Origin: Sphingomonas folli
Lineage (GTDB): Bacteria > Pseudomonadota > Alphaproteobacteria > Sphingomonadales > Sphingomonadaceae
Reading direction: 5' to 3'
DNA length: 64,000 nucleotides
NCBI RefSeq assembly: GCF_019429525.1
Contig: NZ_JAHXZL010000012.1
Coordinates: forward strand, 62,001-126,000
Position numbers and translations under genes: made by a program. This document shows, in pieces, positions 62,644 through 64,000 of the stretch (positions are counted from its first letter, which is position 1; every line of letters starts with the position of its first letter). A model generated the notes under the pieces. The model did no database searches. It had not been told where the DNA came from and saw only the letters and a program-made list of their open reading frames with translations.

Positions 62644-63195
62644 TCAGCGGCCGCCCGGTGCTCCGCCCGGCATCCCGGGCATACCGCCGCCGGGCATCCC
62701 GCCCATCATCTGCTGCTGCATCTGAAGCTGGCGCAGCGTCGCCTCGGGGATGAAGTCCTGCAGCTCGACGTCGAACACCAGGGTGGAATTGGGCGGGATC
62801 GGCCCCGTCGAGCGCTCGCCATAGCCCAGCTCGGGCTTGATCCACAGGCGGTACTTGCCGCCCTTGTGCATCAGCTTCAGCCCCTCGGAGAAGCCCGGCA
62901 CCACGCCCGAGACCGGCAGCGGCGTCGGCTGCTGCGACTTGTCGAAGACGGTGCCGTCGAGCAGCCGGCCCTCGTAGTTCACCAGCGTGACGTCGGCGTT
63001 GGTCGGGCTCGGCCCCTTGGCGTCCCCCGCCTTGAGCACCTTGTAGCGCAGCCCCGACGGCGTGGTGACGATCCCGGTGTCGCCCGCGCGCGCCAGCGCG
63101 ACGCCCGCGACGAGCGCGATCAGCAGGCCGGCGACCAGCCACAGCACATAGGCGCGCTTGACCGGCTGGAGCGGGACGGCGGTGACGGTCGACAT
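62644..63195 (-). CDS. FKBP-type peptidyl-prolyl isomerase
   Basis: 183 aa from the ATG at 63195. N-terminal membrane anchor (AYVLWLVAGLLIALVAGVAL), then the FKBP domain (LRYKVLKAGDAKGPS, VNYEGRLLDGTVFDKS, VVPGFSEGLKLMHKGGKYRL, WIKPELGYGERS, NSTLVFDVELQDF), and a Met/Gln/Gly-rich tail (MQQQMMGGMPGGGMPGMPGG). Folding helper on the periplasmic side. Confidence 0.92.
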   Translation of the reverse strand: MSTVTAVPLQPVKRAYVLWLVAGLLIALVAGVALARAGDTGIVTTPSGLRYKVLKAGDAKGPSPTNADVTLVNYEGRLLDGTVFDKSQQPTPLPVSGVVPGFSEGLKLMHKGGKYRLWIKPELGYGERSTGPIPPNSTLVFDVELQDFIPEATLRQLQMQQQMMGGMPGGGMPGMPGGAPGGR

Positions 63196-63323
63196 CGGTT
63201 CAGGACACCCCGGTTGCGCCACCCCCCGGCGGCGATCAGCTTCGGCAGTCAGGTTCGGCTTCGTCGCGCGAGCGCCACGCGCCCGGCGCAGGTCCCCGCG
63301 CCCGAGAGCGCGGGACGAGCCGC

Positions 63324-63530
63324 TTACCGTGCCCCGTCGCGCTCGGCGCGCTTGCGCTCCAGCTTGCGCGCGCGACGCACCGCGGCGGCGCGCTCGCGCG
63401 CGCGCTTCTCCGACGGCTTCTCATAGTGGCGACGCAGCTTCATCTCGCGATACACGCCCTCGCGCTGCAGCTTCTTCTTGAGCGCGCGGAGGGCCTGGTC
63501 GACGTTGTTGTCGCGAACGATGATCTGCAT
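63324..63530 (-). CDS. rpsU: 30S ribosomal protein S21
   Basis: 68 aa. [40 protein letters not shown] and the Arg/Lys-rich end are S21. Small-subunit protein needed for initiation. Directly upstream of a gene-free 100 bases. Confidence 0.96.
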   Translation of the reverse strand: MQIIVRDNNVDQALRALKKKLQREGVYREMKLRRHYEKPSEKRARERAAAVRRARKLERKRAERDGAR

Positions 63531-63635
63531 AAAACCGATAAACTCCGGATCAAACGGCTAAAGCGGCAGCGGACGAGGTCCGCGCCGAACGCATCGCCCC
63601 TAGCAGCATGCGCCCTGCCCCGCAAGCACCGCGGC

Positions 63636-64000
<365 letters not shown>

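Overview
The window is high-GC DNA from an alphaproteobacterium, most probably a sphingomonad. The right half has core genes in an alphaproteobacterial order (rpmH-rnpA-yidD-yidC-yihA; dnaA, rpsT, mutM, ubiE, ubiB, coaBC, dut), GTGA/ATGA-coupled genes, frequent GTG starts and TonB-dependent receptors that start with the sphingomonad plug style IVVTGVRASL. I read everything from the bases and could not run searches.

Positions 1-31,947 look like one large genomic island, or a stack of nested elements. Its right end cuts the comM/yifB gene after about 211 codons (remnant 31,948-32,585). A large serine recombinase (29,705-31,360) lies directly inside that end and is the likely integrase. The missing 3' part of comM is not in the window, so the island probably extends past the left edge. 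From the left it carries a truncated TonB receptor and an SGNH esterase; a PRPP-dependent transferase; an RT-DUF3800 fusion with both retron hallmarks (NAxxH, VTG) preceded by a hairpin-rich RNA; a divergent Septu-like ATPase/HNH pair; a zinc-ribbon protein, a small coupled ORF and an 1,102-aa protein with a tyrosine-recombinase-like C-terminus; a primase/helicase-like ATPase with two small partner genes; XRE and Ros/MucR regulators; a TonB receptor coupled to an arabinanase; a D-lactate dehydrogenase broken by an 8-G run; and a DUF2235 hydrolase coupled to a 49-aa protein.

Positions 32,585-64,000 are chromosomal backbone: the ribosome/membrane-insertion operon (32.8-35.9 kb); GST, cupin, dapE, Smr, mltA, Tim44-like, secB, murJ, trpS (36.5-44.9 kb); the replication-linked dnaA-to-dut neighbourhood (45.5-58.5 kb); then ThiF/MoeB, galU, a phosphatase, an FKBP isomerase, rpsU and a partial nitrilase. 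A xylan/uronate-use cassette (GH43, MFS, LacI, with a clear palindromic operator) sits between coaBC and dut. At least three copies of a long palindromic repeat lie between genes.

The most interesting part is 3.4-9.8 kb, a candidate composite anti-phage locus: RT-DUF3800 retron, divergent PtuA/PtuB-like pair and a PRTase in 6.4 kb.
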